Assembly (NCBI GenBank): GCA_021307315.1
Contig: JAJSPD010000009.1
Coordinates: 310,001-374,000 of the forward strand
Origin: Bisporella sp. PMI_857
Taxonomy: Eukaryota; Ascomycota; Leotiomycetes; Helotiales; Helotiaceae
Direction: 5' to 3'
DNA length: 64,000 bases
The stretch's first letter is position 1. Every line of letters begins with the position of its first letter. Of the stretch, positions 34,609 to 47,928 are shown in pieces. A program made the position numbers and the translations under genes. A model generated the notes under the pieces. That model saw nothing but the letters and a program-made list of their open reading frames with translations, had not been told where the DNA came from and searched no databases.

Positions 34609-36233
34609 CGTTTGCTCACCGAGCAGGATATCGAACCACTAATCAAGCACTTGTATGCAGGATATATAGGGATGCTGACCGAAGAGCTCAAAAGATGACG
34701 AAGGAGCGTCCAAATGATGGTTTGCCAGGCAGAGATTCAGTAGTAACCCCGCCACAGAAAGGTACTCGGCGAGCGCCGCATTTGAGCCATCCCGACCCAG
34801 CCATTACCATTGATCGAAACATCCGGTCCACCTCCTTAGACAAACGCGTCCCAAAAGCCAACAGGCGTCGCGCCCCTCTACCTAAGGATCTTGTTGAAAG
34901 CGAACCAAGAACTCAATAGGAGAGCCGTTCCTATGGCGTTGGTGATACCCCCATCACGCCGAGGTTGTCCAGACACCGAGTAGGTCCCATACCAAAGGCG
35001 GATCAGTAGCAAAGCTACTTCGATGAAGTTGCTGCAACAATATCCGTGGAAAGGTCACACAAACCCGAGAAAAGAATGCCATAGTAGGACCTCGTTACAC
35101 ATGACAAAAATATCCCTGAGTCGTTTCGTTAGACCTACTTGAGTTTTGATTTCACGACTTACAGCAGCTACCGCCCCAGCAATTCACCGTTCTCTCCTAT
35201 CACAGCCACTGTCGCCTCTAGAACATCACGAGGCGATTATTACCGTCCAAATGTCTGCTATCCTTATGGTGATTCCCCAGCCGAAAGAGGCGTGCGGTAT
35301 GCCCTGTCAAAATATTGTTTAGAAGATGAAGATTTCGATGCCACATAGGGAAACCGATTGGTATCATCCTCAGCATATCGCCCGTGACCAGCCACCCCAG
35401 ACCACTCCTAAATCCAAGTCAGGGAAGCCAATTGGGATAGATCACGTGGTGGCCTCGGCCATACGGCAAAGTTCTACCAGAATCCGCCTCCGTCAACTTA
35501 TACCGAAGATCAGGCTCGTGAAGTGGAAAAGATTACCAAGTCAGAGGCAGATGAGCTATACCTATTCTCCTTTCCCTACCAGGTTCCTGAATATACATCG
35601 TCCTATGATTCGGCTCTCGAGTCGCACACTTTTTTGTTTTACTCTGAATATCCATTAGCTTCTAATGTGATATTGCTTCAGAGTACCAATCGACGTACTC
35701 CAAACAATGTGTCCAAGGACTGGGAATGGGCTCGCAAGAAATTCCAAACACTGTCCTCGACTATTAGGGGAGTCTCATCGCGTTCACGAATGATCAGGTC
35801 AAGACGCCAAGAGTTTTCTCGAACACAAGAACAGGAACATCTTCCTCTTCATCGACTTGGTGAGGAATCCGGAATTCTTGAAACTCCGATTAAGAACAAC
35901 CCTGATTCTGCACATATATACCCTCTCTCTCACTACGCTTCATTGTCAACTCATTCTCTCCACGATGATGGTCCTATATCCTCCAGAAGCCAACTTTCGA
36001 CATTGGCTACTAATGTTTTCATAGTTGCCATATCCACCTCGATCGTCCAAACCTTGTTGAGCTAGCGATTCCGCTTCATGCTGTATCACCAGATGCTCAT
36101 ATTGACCCTGATCATGCGTCCTTCGAGACATCTCTGAGCTCAAATCTAGCTGCGTCAGCATTTGCTCGATTCGCTTTGCGGCGGGGTGGCAGTTCTCCCA
36201 TTCCTGAATCCGAAGGTCCTCTGCTGCAATGAA
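34609..36233 (+). pseudogene. Decayed protein gene of unknown family
   Basis: Protein-like segments follow one another in changing frames: LLTEQDIEPLIKHLYAGYIG (34609-34695); SLSFDFTTYSSYRPSN to RYALSKYCLEDEDFD (35139-35348); EKITKSEADELYLFSFPYQV through SKDWEWARKKFQTLSSTIRG to about 36000; then LELAIPLHAVSPDAHIDPDHASFETSLSSN, ending at a TGA near 36233. Stops and frame changes separate them, and no intron set I tried joins them all. I do not recognise the family. The charged and aromatic-rich middle segment (KITKSEADELYLFSFP) is the best query for identifying it. Confidence 0.4.
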
Positions 36234-37464
36234 TAATGCCTCTTTTCATTTAAGAGAAGTTAGAATTCGTGCAGTGTATCTATGCGCAAAGCGTACCATC
36301 AGAGCGAGGTGGGTTGTTTTCAGCCAGAAACTCTGGTATATTCGTTGGAACACCGACACTGTCGATCACAATCACCATCGAGTTGGATGCTGGGCAGACT
36401 CTCAATTCTCGGATCTGTCTCAGCTCTGTCTAGCCATGGTTTTTGACAATAATCTTAAAATACCAGAATTTCTAGGCTATGCGCGACTGAGTTGTCGGGA
36501 TCGTGCCTACTACTTTGCTGAGGTAGATTTGCTGCTGCTTCTTGCTCAAATGGTAACAATCATTGCTGAACTTAAGATATTTCAATTGGCCGTAATAAAA
36601 CGTGAATTTGCTTCATTCATGGTTTAAATTATCAGTCTCGATGATACTGGCGAGTGCTCATCGAGCAAATGTAAGAGAAGAAACACTATCCTTATATGCG
36701 CCATGCCGTCTGCCGTTCCCTCATGTCACTCTACTCTGAGTCATCTCGTGTTGGATTGTCTAGTTCATATTCTTGTTACACAGAAGCAGGATCCTGGCTC
36801 ACCGTGCCCCATTACAACAACAGCAAGGCTTAGTAGGTTTAGGGCATACATGCATATACCGTTGCTGCGTTCTCTTCCCCATGCGTCGATGAGTATGTGG
36901 TGAGGCAAGGCTTAACTCGGTATAGCTCGTATCAGGACATGTTACTATTTATGACGCAGCGAACACTAGGTTTGTTGTAAATGAAATGGACGGTGTAGCT
37001 CTCTACCACACATTTGCGTGTTCGTTCCCAACATCATGGTACGCCAAGATGTCTAAACCCATCAAGGTGGCTCTGAAGAATTGGTAGACGGCCATAGTGC
37101 GCTAACAGGTATGAATAACGCTGTTGGAAAGCCCGCTACCAACGAACACTACACGGTGTGGCTAGGTTGGAGAATATCCCAACTCTTACATCTTTGCTCT
37201 TCATTTTAACTTACGCAAAGACTGAACGAATGTTTTAAAAGAAATTGGTATATTGCTTTTCGCTATCTCAAGTCTGCTATATTGTACATCTTAAGTAAAA
37301 GACTCTTAACGCCGTGTCATGCATATAGCACAAAGAAACCCCCTCATCAAATAACATCATAAACTCCATGCATTCTTCAAACGCCATTGATGCCCCGTCA
37401 CTCTCCTCAGGTCCTGAATTAAAAGAAAGACAATAAAAGAAAAAGGATTAAAGAAAGAGAAATT
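36234..37464. other. Intergenic, no gene supported
   Basis: About 1.2 kb with short frames only. The last ~150 bases before 37465 are A-rich and form the 3' flank of the CFEM gene. Confidence 0.4.
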
Positions 37465-40231
37465 CTACGCAACGCTCAAAAACAACTCGTTCCCCCTCCT
37501 CGTCGGGGTCAGCTTCGGCACCCAACCGGGTGTCCGTGGCAAACCGCCGGTTCCTTGATCTCCATCCAATTCCCTTCCTCCCCCATTTGCAAGCTGCGGT
37601 CTCCATCCCGCATCCTTCGCACGTTCCTTCTCGTCTAGCCCCAAAACTCGCCACGTTTTGTTATTCCCTCCGCTACCTCCCCTCTCCTGTGGTGTGTGTA
37701 ATTGCAACGCTGCCGCTCTCTCGGCCCCCAGTCTCTTCGCTAGTAGCGAAGAGTTTGTGCTGTTTTGCGAGGCGATGGAGCCCGAGTTGCTATTCTTGCG
37801 GGCGTGCTGAGGTTGGAGATGTAGGGGAGTGGGCGAATTGTTGAAATGTGCAGAGGGTGCGATGTATGCTTTTTGTTGAGACAAAGCCTTGGACTGCGCT
37901 TGGGATGGAGGTGAATAAGTACGTGGTTGTACTTGTGTAGGGAGAGTCTGTGATGACTCGGTGCGTGGTTGGAATGGTGAGCCGAGTTTTGGCCTCACCT
38001 GCAGAGGCTTCGTAGGCGTGATTTGCTGCTGCAAGGTCCAATTTGCTTGTTGCCCTCGTGCCTGCTGCTGAGCTCTGGCACGAACCTCTGCCTGTCTAGC
38101 CTGAGCTTCCTGGGCTTGATCCTGGGACATCCTTCGCCGCCTGGCAGCCTCCATTTCGGCAGCTTGCCATGGCTTTATCCCATTTTGACTTCCCATTTTA
38201 TCAGCCTGGTTTTGACGCGTGCCAGCCCGTCCACTAGAGAACACACTCGCGAAATCAGGTTGCGCTGGCGGCGGAACCATGCGTATACTCGGTGGCATCT
38301 GGTTCATGGGGCTTCGCGGCGGAATTTTGGGGTATGAGACCGGAGAAATGCCGGTTTGGGGTGAAGAAGGAGACTCAGCGACGGGGGAGAGATCGAGCAT
38401 TATTGTTCCCCTGTTCTCTTTTGTCGGTGAATTATCTTGCTCCCACGAATCAACGGAGCCGGTGGATGCGCGGTCTTGTTTTAGTGATTTGAGTTTAGGG
38501 CCTGTGGAGGTTCGAATCGGAGGAGGGTAGCTGAGTGGGAAAGGTGCGGAAGTGGAGGTGTTAGGTCCAGATTCGAAGGTCGTGTTTGAGGTGGAGGAAT
38601 AGATAGATGATCCTGGTGGGAGAATGGAACGAGTGGTAGCTGTTTGAGAGGATGTGTGGCCTGGTACTTGAAGTTCCCCAGGTGCTGTTGGCCTAGGACG
38701 GGAGAAAGAACCGACGCCTCTGCCCACAGCGACGGGAGCTGTCGAGTATTGTGACGTGGGAATCTTATTTACATATGCTGGCATCGGTGCATTGCTATCT
38801 CTATTCAATGCAGCTGGTGGTGGTGGATTTAGATTCGTCGGATAGTTGGAAGTAACGAAAAATTCTGGTGGTACACTTTCTGGTGGAACCATCTTGATCG
38901 TGGGCATCTGAGCCTGTGGTGGAGCTTGTGGAGGTCCAAGAATACGGTCTCCTGATCGTCGACCAAAGCTTTCATCTGTGTAGGGATTGTTATCCTCATC
39001 ATCTTCTTCAAACTGAGTTGCACTGCTTTGTCTTTGCAATCTACTCATTTGTGCATATATTGGAAGATATGGTTTCGATCCACTGCCAGGAAGTTCTGAC
39101 GCCTGTCCCGTATTCAACGTTAATGCTGGTCTCTCAGGTAGTAGCCTAGATGCTCTATTCTCTCGAGCAGGTATTTGTCTGTCTGGAGAGATTGCCAAAC
39201 CGATGGTATCAGGACGGATACTTCTCCGTGAGAACATATAAGGATCTGAGGTGTCCAAGCGAGGAGGAACCGGTGGCGCAACCTTCTTCCATGTTCCATT
39301 TGGTGCTTCAAAGTTGGATGACTTCGATTTTGAGAATTCGCTCATTCCACGAAACGACCCTGGAGGCCGAATTCCAAGTCCAAATTTTGACATGGTTGGA
39401 TCTGACTGGAATGGGATCATGTCACTATCTCTCTGGCGTTGACGGCGACGCCTTAAGCATGCACACAATATGATCAGTCCTACTATGATCGCTGCTCCTC
39501 CAACAGCTGCGGCGGTAATGCCTGCGATTTGCGGTGTCGTTAAAGATCGATTTGCAGCTGAGGTGTCAGGTAAAGCTTGGACAGATGTTTGACTGCTGCT
39601 GTCGGAGGTCTGGGATGCTCCAGGCGAGGTCAGTAGAGTAGGTGGCGCAGTGATTATTGAGCTTATTCCAGTTGTGCTGCTACTACTACCATTTCTCGTA
39701 GTGGTGGAGCGGGTGCTCGTTGATAATGTCAATGGCCTTGTTGTTGCTGCAGGCAAAGTGATTCCAGACGAGGTAGGGACAAAAAATGTCGCGGTTAGCG
39801 TCTTGTGCGTATTAGGTAATGCATTCTCCTTCCCATTACACATTGTAAAGGCATCGGTAATAACCGTATCTGTATCATATCAGTCATGAATTCTCAAAAG
39901 CACGGCTTCTCATACCCTCAGCATCATTCCCTCGACAGGACCCAACCTTAATTTCAGATATTATACATTGTATAGCCGCTTCCCCGATCGTGAAGCCACT
40001 TTTGCTACCGGTCGAGCAAAGACAGTCTAGCGTCGGATCTGTTGTGCACACACTGGTAGGAAAGTTGTTTTCTAGGAACGAAACGAAGCATGCTTGAGCG
40101 CAAGCTGGAACAAAGTTCTTGAGTTCGGTGTTTAAGGAAAAGGAGTCGTCTGCGAGTGTTGTATATGCGAATTGAACTATTAGAAGAAGATGAAAGAGTA
40201 TAGTCGGAAGACATGAGATGCTCATCCTCAT
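37465..40231 (-). CDS. CFEM-domain single-pass membrane protein with a long Pro-rich cytoplasmic tail
   Basis: Two exons, 40231-39916 and 39869-37465, give 906 residues in phase over a 46-nt intron. A signal peptide covers about 1-27. Residues 44-116 hold the eight CFEM cysteines (44, 48, 62, 70, 72, 89, 99, 116) in the expected spacing, with PACAQACF and DCLCST; the intron falls before the last cysteine. A Ser/Thr-rich stalk follows, then one membrane helix (about 221-244, QIAGITAAAVGGAAIIVGLI) with an RRRR stop-transfer. The remaining ~660 residues are Pro/Gln/Ser-rich and disordered, with several PPxPP stretches (VAPPVPPRL, KIPPRSP) that could bind SH3 domains and a Gln/Ala/Arg-rich coiled segment (AEMEAARRRRMSQDQAQEAQ). 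CFEM proteins serve in haem/iron uptake, adhesion or surface sensing. This architecture favours a surface sensor, which is inference. Confidence 0.9.
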
Positions 40232-41359
40232 CGAAACTAGAGAGAAATGTTAGCAAATTCACGTACTGTTGTACCGAGCGGAGCCTGAGGAGTTTTAGAG
40301 CAGTTGCTCTCACAGCCATCATGGCCACACTGGTGTTGGCCATATTGCTGTGTCCCAATGCAGACCCATCACGGCGCGGCTTTGCCATAGCCACCAACAA
40401 CAAGCTGTTTGCATCCAAATTGAAAAGAATTGCTGCTAACCTTGATGAACGTAATTGTACAATATCAGAGGCGACCAGCGTCTCAAACATAATTAAAAGT
40501 CTATTGCGATAATATTCAAGAAAGGGCCATCCACAATGAAGTTCTATAATCCGGGTCGTCGGCGATAGAAGAGAGGGAAAATCGGATAAGAAATGCTGCA
40601 AAGGAAAATAATGGAAGAGGATAATAAAAAAATGAAGACTGAAACGCGAGACAAGAGAGAAAAGGTAGAAAGCAGTTACAAAAGTTAAGATGGGTAGGGC
40701 ATCTTGAATTGTTATTGACGCTCCGCACAACACCAGTGGATGGTGCTCATGCTCATTCATGGCTGTATGGGGGCTATTCTCAGCGTCAATATTTCTGCAC
40801 CACGAATCGGAAGCTAGTCCAAAGCATCGAGTGCTATTTTCTCTGGCCAGAACATGCTGACGACGGTTAAAGAAAGATACATGTATGCAGGTCGGTAGGC
40901 GCTGTGTAGAGATGATGTCGTTTCGAAGTTATTTATGGGTGGGGTGTCAACCCAATTGGTTGGTCCGTAGACTCTGCGCCTATTTTGGGCGGCTAGAAGA
41001 AAGATTGATCACGTGTGAGGAACCAACCAACTATGCTGTTCCATGCTATGCAATGTTATAACAGTCCCTGCTGCGTCATTCCTGCAGGAACATCAATCAC
41101 ATATTGCCTTTCTCGTGAAGCCACACATCTGGTGGCTGAGATCGGGGCGGAGCGGGCATGAGTCACGTGTAAATGCACCCGGTAGCTGTTAGAAATGTGT
41201 GGAACATTGTTTAAACTCCATTAATTCATTCATCATATACGCGCAATACAGCTTTTCCATAATTGCATGTGTGGTATCCCCAGATCTAGAAGCAATAATA
41301 ACGCCTGTTTTATGGCTAAACCCTCCATCAACGCTTCACCATGCAAGTTTTCAAAGAGT
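40232..41359. other. Promoter side of the CFEM gene and 3' flank of DBP5
   Basis: About 1.1 kb. A long minus-strand frame (40760-40005) overlaps the CFEM first exon but has the composition of a shadow. No other gene was seen. Confidence 0.4.
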
Positions 41360-43099
41360 CTATGTCTTGAAGTTAGTTCCAGCACGGCTAGACTTGATGA
41401 TTTGCTGAATGGTCTTCTCATTCGCATCCATATCATTTGGATTCAAGGGTTGCAGATCAATACCTGATAGTTATAAATGTCAGCCAAGGGGCACAAAGTT
41501 AGCAGGGGTTTGGCATACCGAAGTGGTCAGTAATAGACTTCAGTGCCTGATAGCTGTGACGATCAAAAACGAAGCTAATACTGACGCCAACACGACCAAA
41601 TCTACCGGTGCGACCAATACGATGAAGGTAGGTCTCGGGGTCTGGTCGATTGTCGCGACCCATGGTTGGGATATCATAGTTGATGACCATGGTGACTGAT
41701 TGTACGTCAATACCACGAGCAAGGACGTTTGTCGTGATTAGGATCTTAGATTTGCCGCTGCGAAAGTCTTCCAAGATAGAATCTCTCTCGTTGCCATCAA
41801 AAGCACCGTGTATAGCCACTACCTTGTGGTTCGCGGCGTTGAGGGCTGCAGCAATACCTGATGCTGTCTCTCGTGTCTAATCAAGAAGTTAATCCAGAGC
41901 GGCTAAAACGTATATATAACGTACCTTGACAAATATGATTGACGACCCAACTGTAAGGAGGGTGTAGAGATTGACGAGGGCCTGGAATTTTCCATCCTCA
42001 CCATTTGAGCAATCCATGAACATCTGCTTGATGCCAGAGACGGTAAGATTGTTGCGTGCTAGACGTATTTCGTTGGCATTTGGCGAGAACTGTTGGGCAT
42101 AGCGGACGACTCCGTCGGGAAAGGTTGCAGAGAAAAGGAGGATTTGTTGCAAACGCGGGAGCATCCTATAATTGATTAGTAGACGAAAGTAGGAGAATAT
42201 AGAGGAGACGCACTGTTTTGTACGCATGCACTGTTCACCAAGACCCTGCTGATCTAGCATATTGTCGGCTTCGTCTAGGCACATCCGGTATACCGCACTA
42301 GGGTCCAATTGTCTTCGCTTAATGAGATCCATCGCAGTACCCGGAGTACCAACAATAACCATTGCTTGAACCTTTGCCCCCCTCTCAACCTATGATATGA
42401 GAGTTAGTCATTAAGTGTCAGAGTAAGTTATCAGCAAATAGATATACATACAGCACCTGGGACGGCAGCTTGGATAGTCAAACCCTCAATAAATTGTCCA
42501 ATAGCTTTAAAGACGCCTTCAATCTGACGAGCTAGCTCTCGACTAGGAGCGAGGATTAAAGCTTGTGGCGAGTGGGGCTTTGTGTAGTCGAGCTTGGAAA
42601 GTATCGTGATGACAAACGCAGCAGTCTTCCCTGTACCAGATTGGGACTGTGCAATCATGTTTCGAGGAGGTTCGGCAAGTAGAAGTGGGAGCGCCTTCTG
42701 TTGAATCTTGGAGGGCTTCTGGTAACCTAGAGAGATCAACCCCTTTAGGATATGCTCGTTACTATACTCAGTTAGAAATTCTTGGACAGTACGAATAGAT
42801 ACTACATACATGCCGAGTTCGTCAAACTTCTGAGTAGAGAAGAGAGGGTTGTTCTGATCCATCTGCATGTCCGCGAGCTTCAATTCAACATCAAACTCCG
42901 AATCCTGTAATGCAGAGCCCTCTTGTGCTTCGGTGGCACCGTCAACCTGAGAAATCGCTGCGGCATCCCCACGGAGAGGTGCTGCAGAAGGGGCCGCGCC
43001 AGTTGGAGAAGCTACTTCATCGGCCCAAGAGCTATCAACCTTCGCTGCAGTGTTTAGTGGCTGCGACATACGTTCTTCCAGAGATTTGGGTGCAGACAT
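41360..43099 (-). CDS. DBP5: DEAD-box ATP-dependent RNA helicase Dbp5
   Basis: Six exons, 43099-42810, 42761-42452, 42389-42214, 42165-41925, 41876-41519 and 41463-41360, give 492 residues with every phase consistent; yeast Dbp5 is 482. Motifs appear in order: [14 protein letters not shown] (Q motif, 109-122), SQSGTGKT (Walker A, 136-143), [16 protein letters not shown] (DEAD box), [16 protein letters not shown] and [11 protein letters not shown]. The acidic N-terminal extension (AEVASPTG...[10 protein letters not shown]) and the PNPNDMD-type C-terminus are Dbp5/DDX19 features. Dbp5 remodels mRNPs at the cytoplasmic face of the nuclear pore with Gle1 and IP6, driving mRNA export, and also helps translation termination. 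It is divergent from BZZ1. No lesion is seen. Confidence 0.95.
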
Positions 43100-43688
43100 G
43101 TCGGCAGACGTAGATTTTCAGAAAGTTCGGTTTCAAAGCAAGGTGTAAAAGCGTCCAAATCGTATAGATCCAAGATCGTATTGAAGATTCCGGTGTTGGA
43201 GAGGACTCAAGATAAATCGAGATGAGATGGGAGGTGCCTAATCGACGCGCGCTAGATCGACGTAGTTTGCAATGAATTGTTGCAGTTAGCTAAGGTGAGC
43301 ACATGTAAAAGAGTGCTGAAGGATGTGGAAAGTAGGTAGATTTAGCTTTGAAAAGGCACAGCCGAAGCTTCAAAGAATATTGTGTTCAAGAATGAGCTTG
43401 ATTGGGGAAAGCTTCAAATTTCAAGGAGGGGAGCCCTTGACGGTTTGGCGGGGTAGAGACCTTAATTTCAAGGCTTAAAATGTCTGGCTTGGCAAGGGCG
43501 GAGCGGAAGAATCGGTTCCACGTCCCGCTTGCTGAACTTCAGTGAATGGTGGGGTTCCTTCTCTGCTGCGCCTTGAAGACAATTCTTTCTAGAACGTTTC
43601 CGTTTCCGAAATTGAGAGCATGCATCTGCGGACATTTGAGTACGGGAGGTGATATCAATATTGATGTACGGATTGCGTGAACGTAAGA
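43100..43688. promoter_or_regulatory. Shared divergent promoter region of DBP5 and BZZ1
   Basis: The 589 bp between the two start codons must hold both 5' leaders and promoters. No clear TATA box was found. No ORF with support is present. Confidence 0.5.
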
Positions 43689-46049
43689 ATGGCTGAGGTG
43701 GATATTGCTCCAAACTTTGGCCTTGAGCTGAAGGTAAGCCAGCGCATGCGCAAGCATATTCCTCCTTGATGCATGGCCTCTGACGAGATATATAGGATGG
43801 ATTCAAGACAGTCAACTCCTGGGTTTCGAATGGTATAGTATGGCTAGAAGATATCCAACAATTCTATCATGAGAGAAGCATCATCGAGAAAGAATACAGT
43901 GCAAAGCTGGCAGCCTTAGCAAAGAAATACTATGAGAAAAAGGCAAAGAAGTCCAGCAATTTAAGCGTTGGTGACACTCCTCTTATGACCCCGGGCTCTC
44001 TGGAAAGGTATGGCTAGTCATAATGGATAAGTCTGCGGTGTGGATTTAACTTTACCGCATTGCTAACGGAATCTCAGCGCATCCCTCACAACGTGGACAA
44101 CACAACTTACCACGTTAGAGTCTAGAGCTGCGGAACACGACCGTTTCGGAGGAGAATTGGAATCACACCTTGCAATTCCACTAAAGACCCTTGCCACGAG
44201 ATATGAAGAGATCCGAAAACGGCATACCGATTATGCAGACAAACTGGAAAAGGAACGAGAGTCCACATATGCGGATTTGCGGAAGATGAAGGGCAAATAT
44301 GATGTTGCATGTCAAGAGGTCGAAAACAAGCGAAAGAAGAGCGAGTCTGCGTTCGACTACTCCAAGGCCAAGGCTCAAAACGCATATGCACAGCAGCAAG
44401 CTGAGATGAATAATGTCAAGAATAGCTACCTGATTGCTATTAATGTTACCAACAAGCAGAAGGAAAAGTACTATCATGAATATATTCCAGAATTGATAGA
44501 TAGTCTGCAAGATCTTTCTGAATCTCGAACGGCAAAGCTGAACGGGATATGGTCATTGGCTGCACAACTAGAGACAGGAATGCTCACTCGAAGCACTGAA
44601 TTTCTCAACCACCTTTCTCAAGAAATCCCACGGAATGTGCCGGCATTAGACTCTATGATGTTTGTCAGGCATAACGCAGGACCCTGGCAAGAACCTGCAA
44701 ACAAAGCGTTTGAGCCCAGTCCGGTGTGGCATGATGATGATCTTATGATTGTTGACGAGTCTGCTAAGGTCTTCTTACGCAATGTATTAAGCAAGTCGAA
44801 AGGTCAACTCAGCGATCTCCGGAGAGAGGTTGATAAGAAGAGGAGGGAAATTGACAATGTCAAGAAGGTAAAGCAAGCAATCCGAGAAGGCAAGGATAAA
44901 CGTAGTGAAGTAGAAATAGTTGGCATCATTTTCGCTATGCAGGAGGAGCTACATCAGATAGACCACAAAAGATTAACGGCAGAGGCTGAGGTAACGACAA
45001 TAACGGAAGCCGTCGGCGACGTTACCATAGGCGCAAAAAGCCATAACTTCAAGTCACAGACATTCAAGATACCAACCAACTGTGATCTCTGCGGTGAAAG
45101 AATTTGGGGACTTTCAGCGAAGGGATTTGATTGCAGGGACTGTGGGTACACCTGCCATAGCAAGTGTGAGATGAAGGTACCAGCAATGTGCCCGGGAGAA
45201 CAGACTAAAGAGGAGAGAAAGAAGTTGAAAGCTGAACGACAAGAAGCAGCCAACGGGCCGAAGACGCAAGTCGGCACCGGTGGAAGCGCTGCTGAACTTC
45301 CGGCTATGGATCGTACGGATACAATGAACTCGTTGAGCTCAGGTTATGCAGCAAGCGCAAACAGGTCTATTGCGGGCAGTGATCTGAAGTCGCCAACAGA
45401 TGAGGCACCGTCTGATCGACCTACTTCTTTGAAACCACAAGCTAGCGGAGTTGGGACATTACGGAAAAACAGGATCGTTGCACCACCTCCTGCTGCTTAC
45501 ATCAGTGAATTACCTGGAAGTAATGCGGGTATGAACGGTTCATCGTCAAATGAGCAGAAAGCGAAGATGCTTTATGCTTACGATTCTAACGGTGATGGAG
45601 AGATTTCTGTTGCTGAAGGCAAAGAGGTTGTTGTCCTTGAACCAGATGGTAATTATTCCTTCTAGCGCTTCGGAACCACCAGTACTAACCTTATTTTAGA
45701 TGGCGGATGGACTAAAGTGAAATTGGGGGCCAATTTTGGTCTCGTTCCAACGGCCTATATGGAGTTACTTCCAATACCTGCAGCACGTCCCTCATCTATC
45801 TATTCTAACTCCGGATCATCAGTCCAATCCAAAAAACAAGGCCCAGCAGTGGCACCCAGGCGAGGTGCCAAGAAGCTGAAGTATGTTGAGGCACTATATC
45901 CATATGAAGCACAAAGTGAAACCGAATGGAGTATGATTGAGGGGGATAGATTCGTGCTCATCAAGGAAGATCCAGGTGATGGCTGGGTTGAAGTAGAAAG
46001 GGGGGGCAGTGTGAAGAGCGTTCCGGCCAGCTATGTGCAGGCTGCTTGA
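43689..46049 (+). CDS. BZZ1: F-BAR/C1/double-SH3 actin-patch protein Bzz1
   Basis: Four exons, 43689-43733, 43796-44007, 44078-45648 and 45700-46049, give 725 residues in phase. Exon 1 encodes only MAEVDIAPNFGLELK. The F-BAR module spans about 8-300 (FKTVNSWVSNGIVWLEDI, ERSIIEKEYSAKLAALAKKY, then long charged helices). A second coiled coil (RREVDKKRREIDNVKK) precedes a C1-type zinc finger at about 408-457 (HNFKSQTF...CDLCGERIWG..C..CGYTCHSKC). Two SH3 domains end the protein, about 581-636 (MLYAYDSNGDGEISV..GGWTKV) and 670-725 (ALYPYEAQSETEWSM..DGWVEV). Bzz1 binds curved membrane and recruits WASP/Las17 to start actin assembly at endocytic sites. Length and domain order are usual for filamentous ascomycetes. 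Confidence 0.95.
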
Positions 46050-47928
46050 TATTTGCAGTAAGAAAAATCAGTGGGCATAGGACCGGCGTTATTGGACGGT
46101 CATGAGATTATTGCATTGGTACGAGAACTTCTCTGTGGCTGAACTTTGGGGGGATCAAAGCGTTGAGTACGCATATGGTTGAGGAGAGCTAGTATATAGA
46201 TAAAAAAAACTGGTATTCACGAGCCTCTTCCATTGCCATAGGTAGAAGTTATGACATAGTTCTGGCAAGTGCTTGTATCTCTCAAGGGGTAGCGCCTCAA
46301 TTTGTCGTTATAGTTGTTGAAGTTGGCCCGGTTCTATTTCTGTTATCGCGGCACATCTTGTTGACACGGACCTTTTGATATATAACCAACAACCAATAGA
46401 ACGCCAGAAATATTTTTGTCGCATGTCTGCCACTACACCATACCAGCGGTACTATACATCATGACTTCCATCTGCGGCTTGTTGCTCTGCAAGAAAAGAA
46501 TATTCCTTGATTCACCAGATGTAGCTCGTCTTTATTGCGTGGTGGTTGTGGTATAAATAGCCACGTCGCTGATTGGCGGAACAGGTGTGGAGACGGAGAA
46601 ACTCTCTTAATCAAGACTGCTCACACTGTAACTTGTACTCCAACATGCAGGAAATTCTGCAGCTCGATCAAAGTGTAATAGAACCGCTGATATGGCGATC
46701 CTTTTATGCGGGGGTTCTTCAGAGCGTTGGCGATTGACTGGCCGAGATTCTGGGGAAGTTCGACGAACATATTAGCTTCAGAACTTCCCACCAAGCGGAG
46801 ATATCTTTCGTTGGGCTAGTGATGTGCCATGAGACGAGATATAGAGCAGCGTTATTGCAATGATAATACTCTCAATACGTGTCTGCATCCACCTCAGAAT
46901 GCCTTTTATGCAGGAATGGAATCGAGGTGTGCGTGTATATGTCGGAAGCAGCACCGCACATTCCGAGTGTATTGTTCTTATGTGGAAGGCCACCCGTATC
47001 TCGACGAAATCCTGCGGCTTTCATCCCAAGGCTTTATCATTCCGTCGGCCTGGCGCTTCCGTATGAAGAGCCATTGGTTGCGGGAAGCAACCCGGCCGTT
47101 GGCGCCGTACTAAGTGACAGCTTTATATATTCTCAGCATAATAACCGTCGCCAAACTCTCTAACAGCAAAAATGTCAATATTCCCGCCACCCCACCAAAA
47201 TAACGTTTTTGAGATCTTCTCTCCGCCATACATATCCTCTTCCAATATTTTCTTTCTTCCGTCACGTCCATTTTCATGTAGCACCGCATTCAGCATCACT
47301 CCCATGACATGTATCAGAGAGATCGTGGAGTCCCATACGGGCCGCTTCGCGCATGGAGTGAGGGTGAGACAGAGAATGATAGAATTACAGCGAAATAGCA
47401 CGGCCAATAGTAATAGGTGAGCTGCGGAGATGCCGCCAAAGAGGATTGTGACGGCGTCGGAGGTTATATTTGTTGTGAGTTGTTTGGAGGGACTTTCCGC
47501 TTATTAAGAGCTGGGTGAAACTCCAGCAGGCGTGTAATATGGCGAAGAGATTTAAAAGTTTGGCATATCGTTGTCGGAATGTTGTTTTCCTTGCGTATTT
47601 TATTCAAATTTTAGGTAAGAAGTAAAATGAACCCGCTGGTGCCAACTCATTAAGTTGGCGCACATATTATTCATAGCTAATGGAAGGGATGGTATTTCTA
47701 TTTGAAGCGTAGCACTTTCGATGACCTCTCAGCTATAGTCTATGTTAGCCTACTGTCTGGCATGTCATTGATCGGCATTTATAGATATATATAATCGCAA
47801 GAAGGGGCTTTGGAAGACCTGCATCATACATGTGTTTATGAATGTGACCAAAGCATTGTTTTCCCTATAAAGCATACATTCATCATTTATCTCACATAAA
47901 ATGTTGAATGAAATCGTACAGCGAAGGC
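46050..47928. other. Intergenic, no gene supported
   Basis: About 1.9 kb. Three overlapping plus-strand frames near 46830-47160 occur in GC-richer sequence but show no motif and compete with one another. Nothing else was recognised. Confidence 0.4.

Noticed and set aside
40005..40760. 251-codon minus-strand open frame over the CFEM first exon and promoter
   Set aside because: It overlaps the signal peptide and CFEM exon in another frame, has no domain and a Ser/Leu/Phe-rich shadow composition. The CFEM frame has the eight cysteines.
46829..47163. Three overlapping plus-strand frames, considered as a small Cys-containing protein gene
   Set aside because: No signal peptide, no splice support and mutually overlapping frames of similar length.
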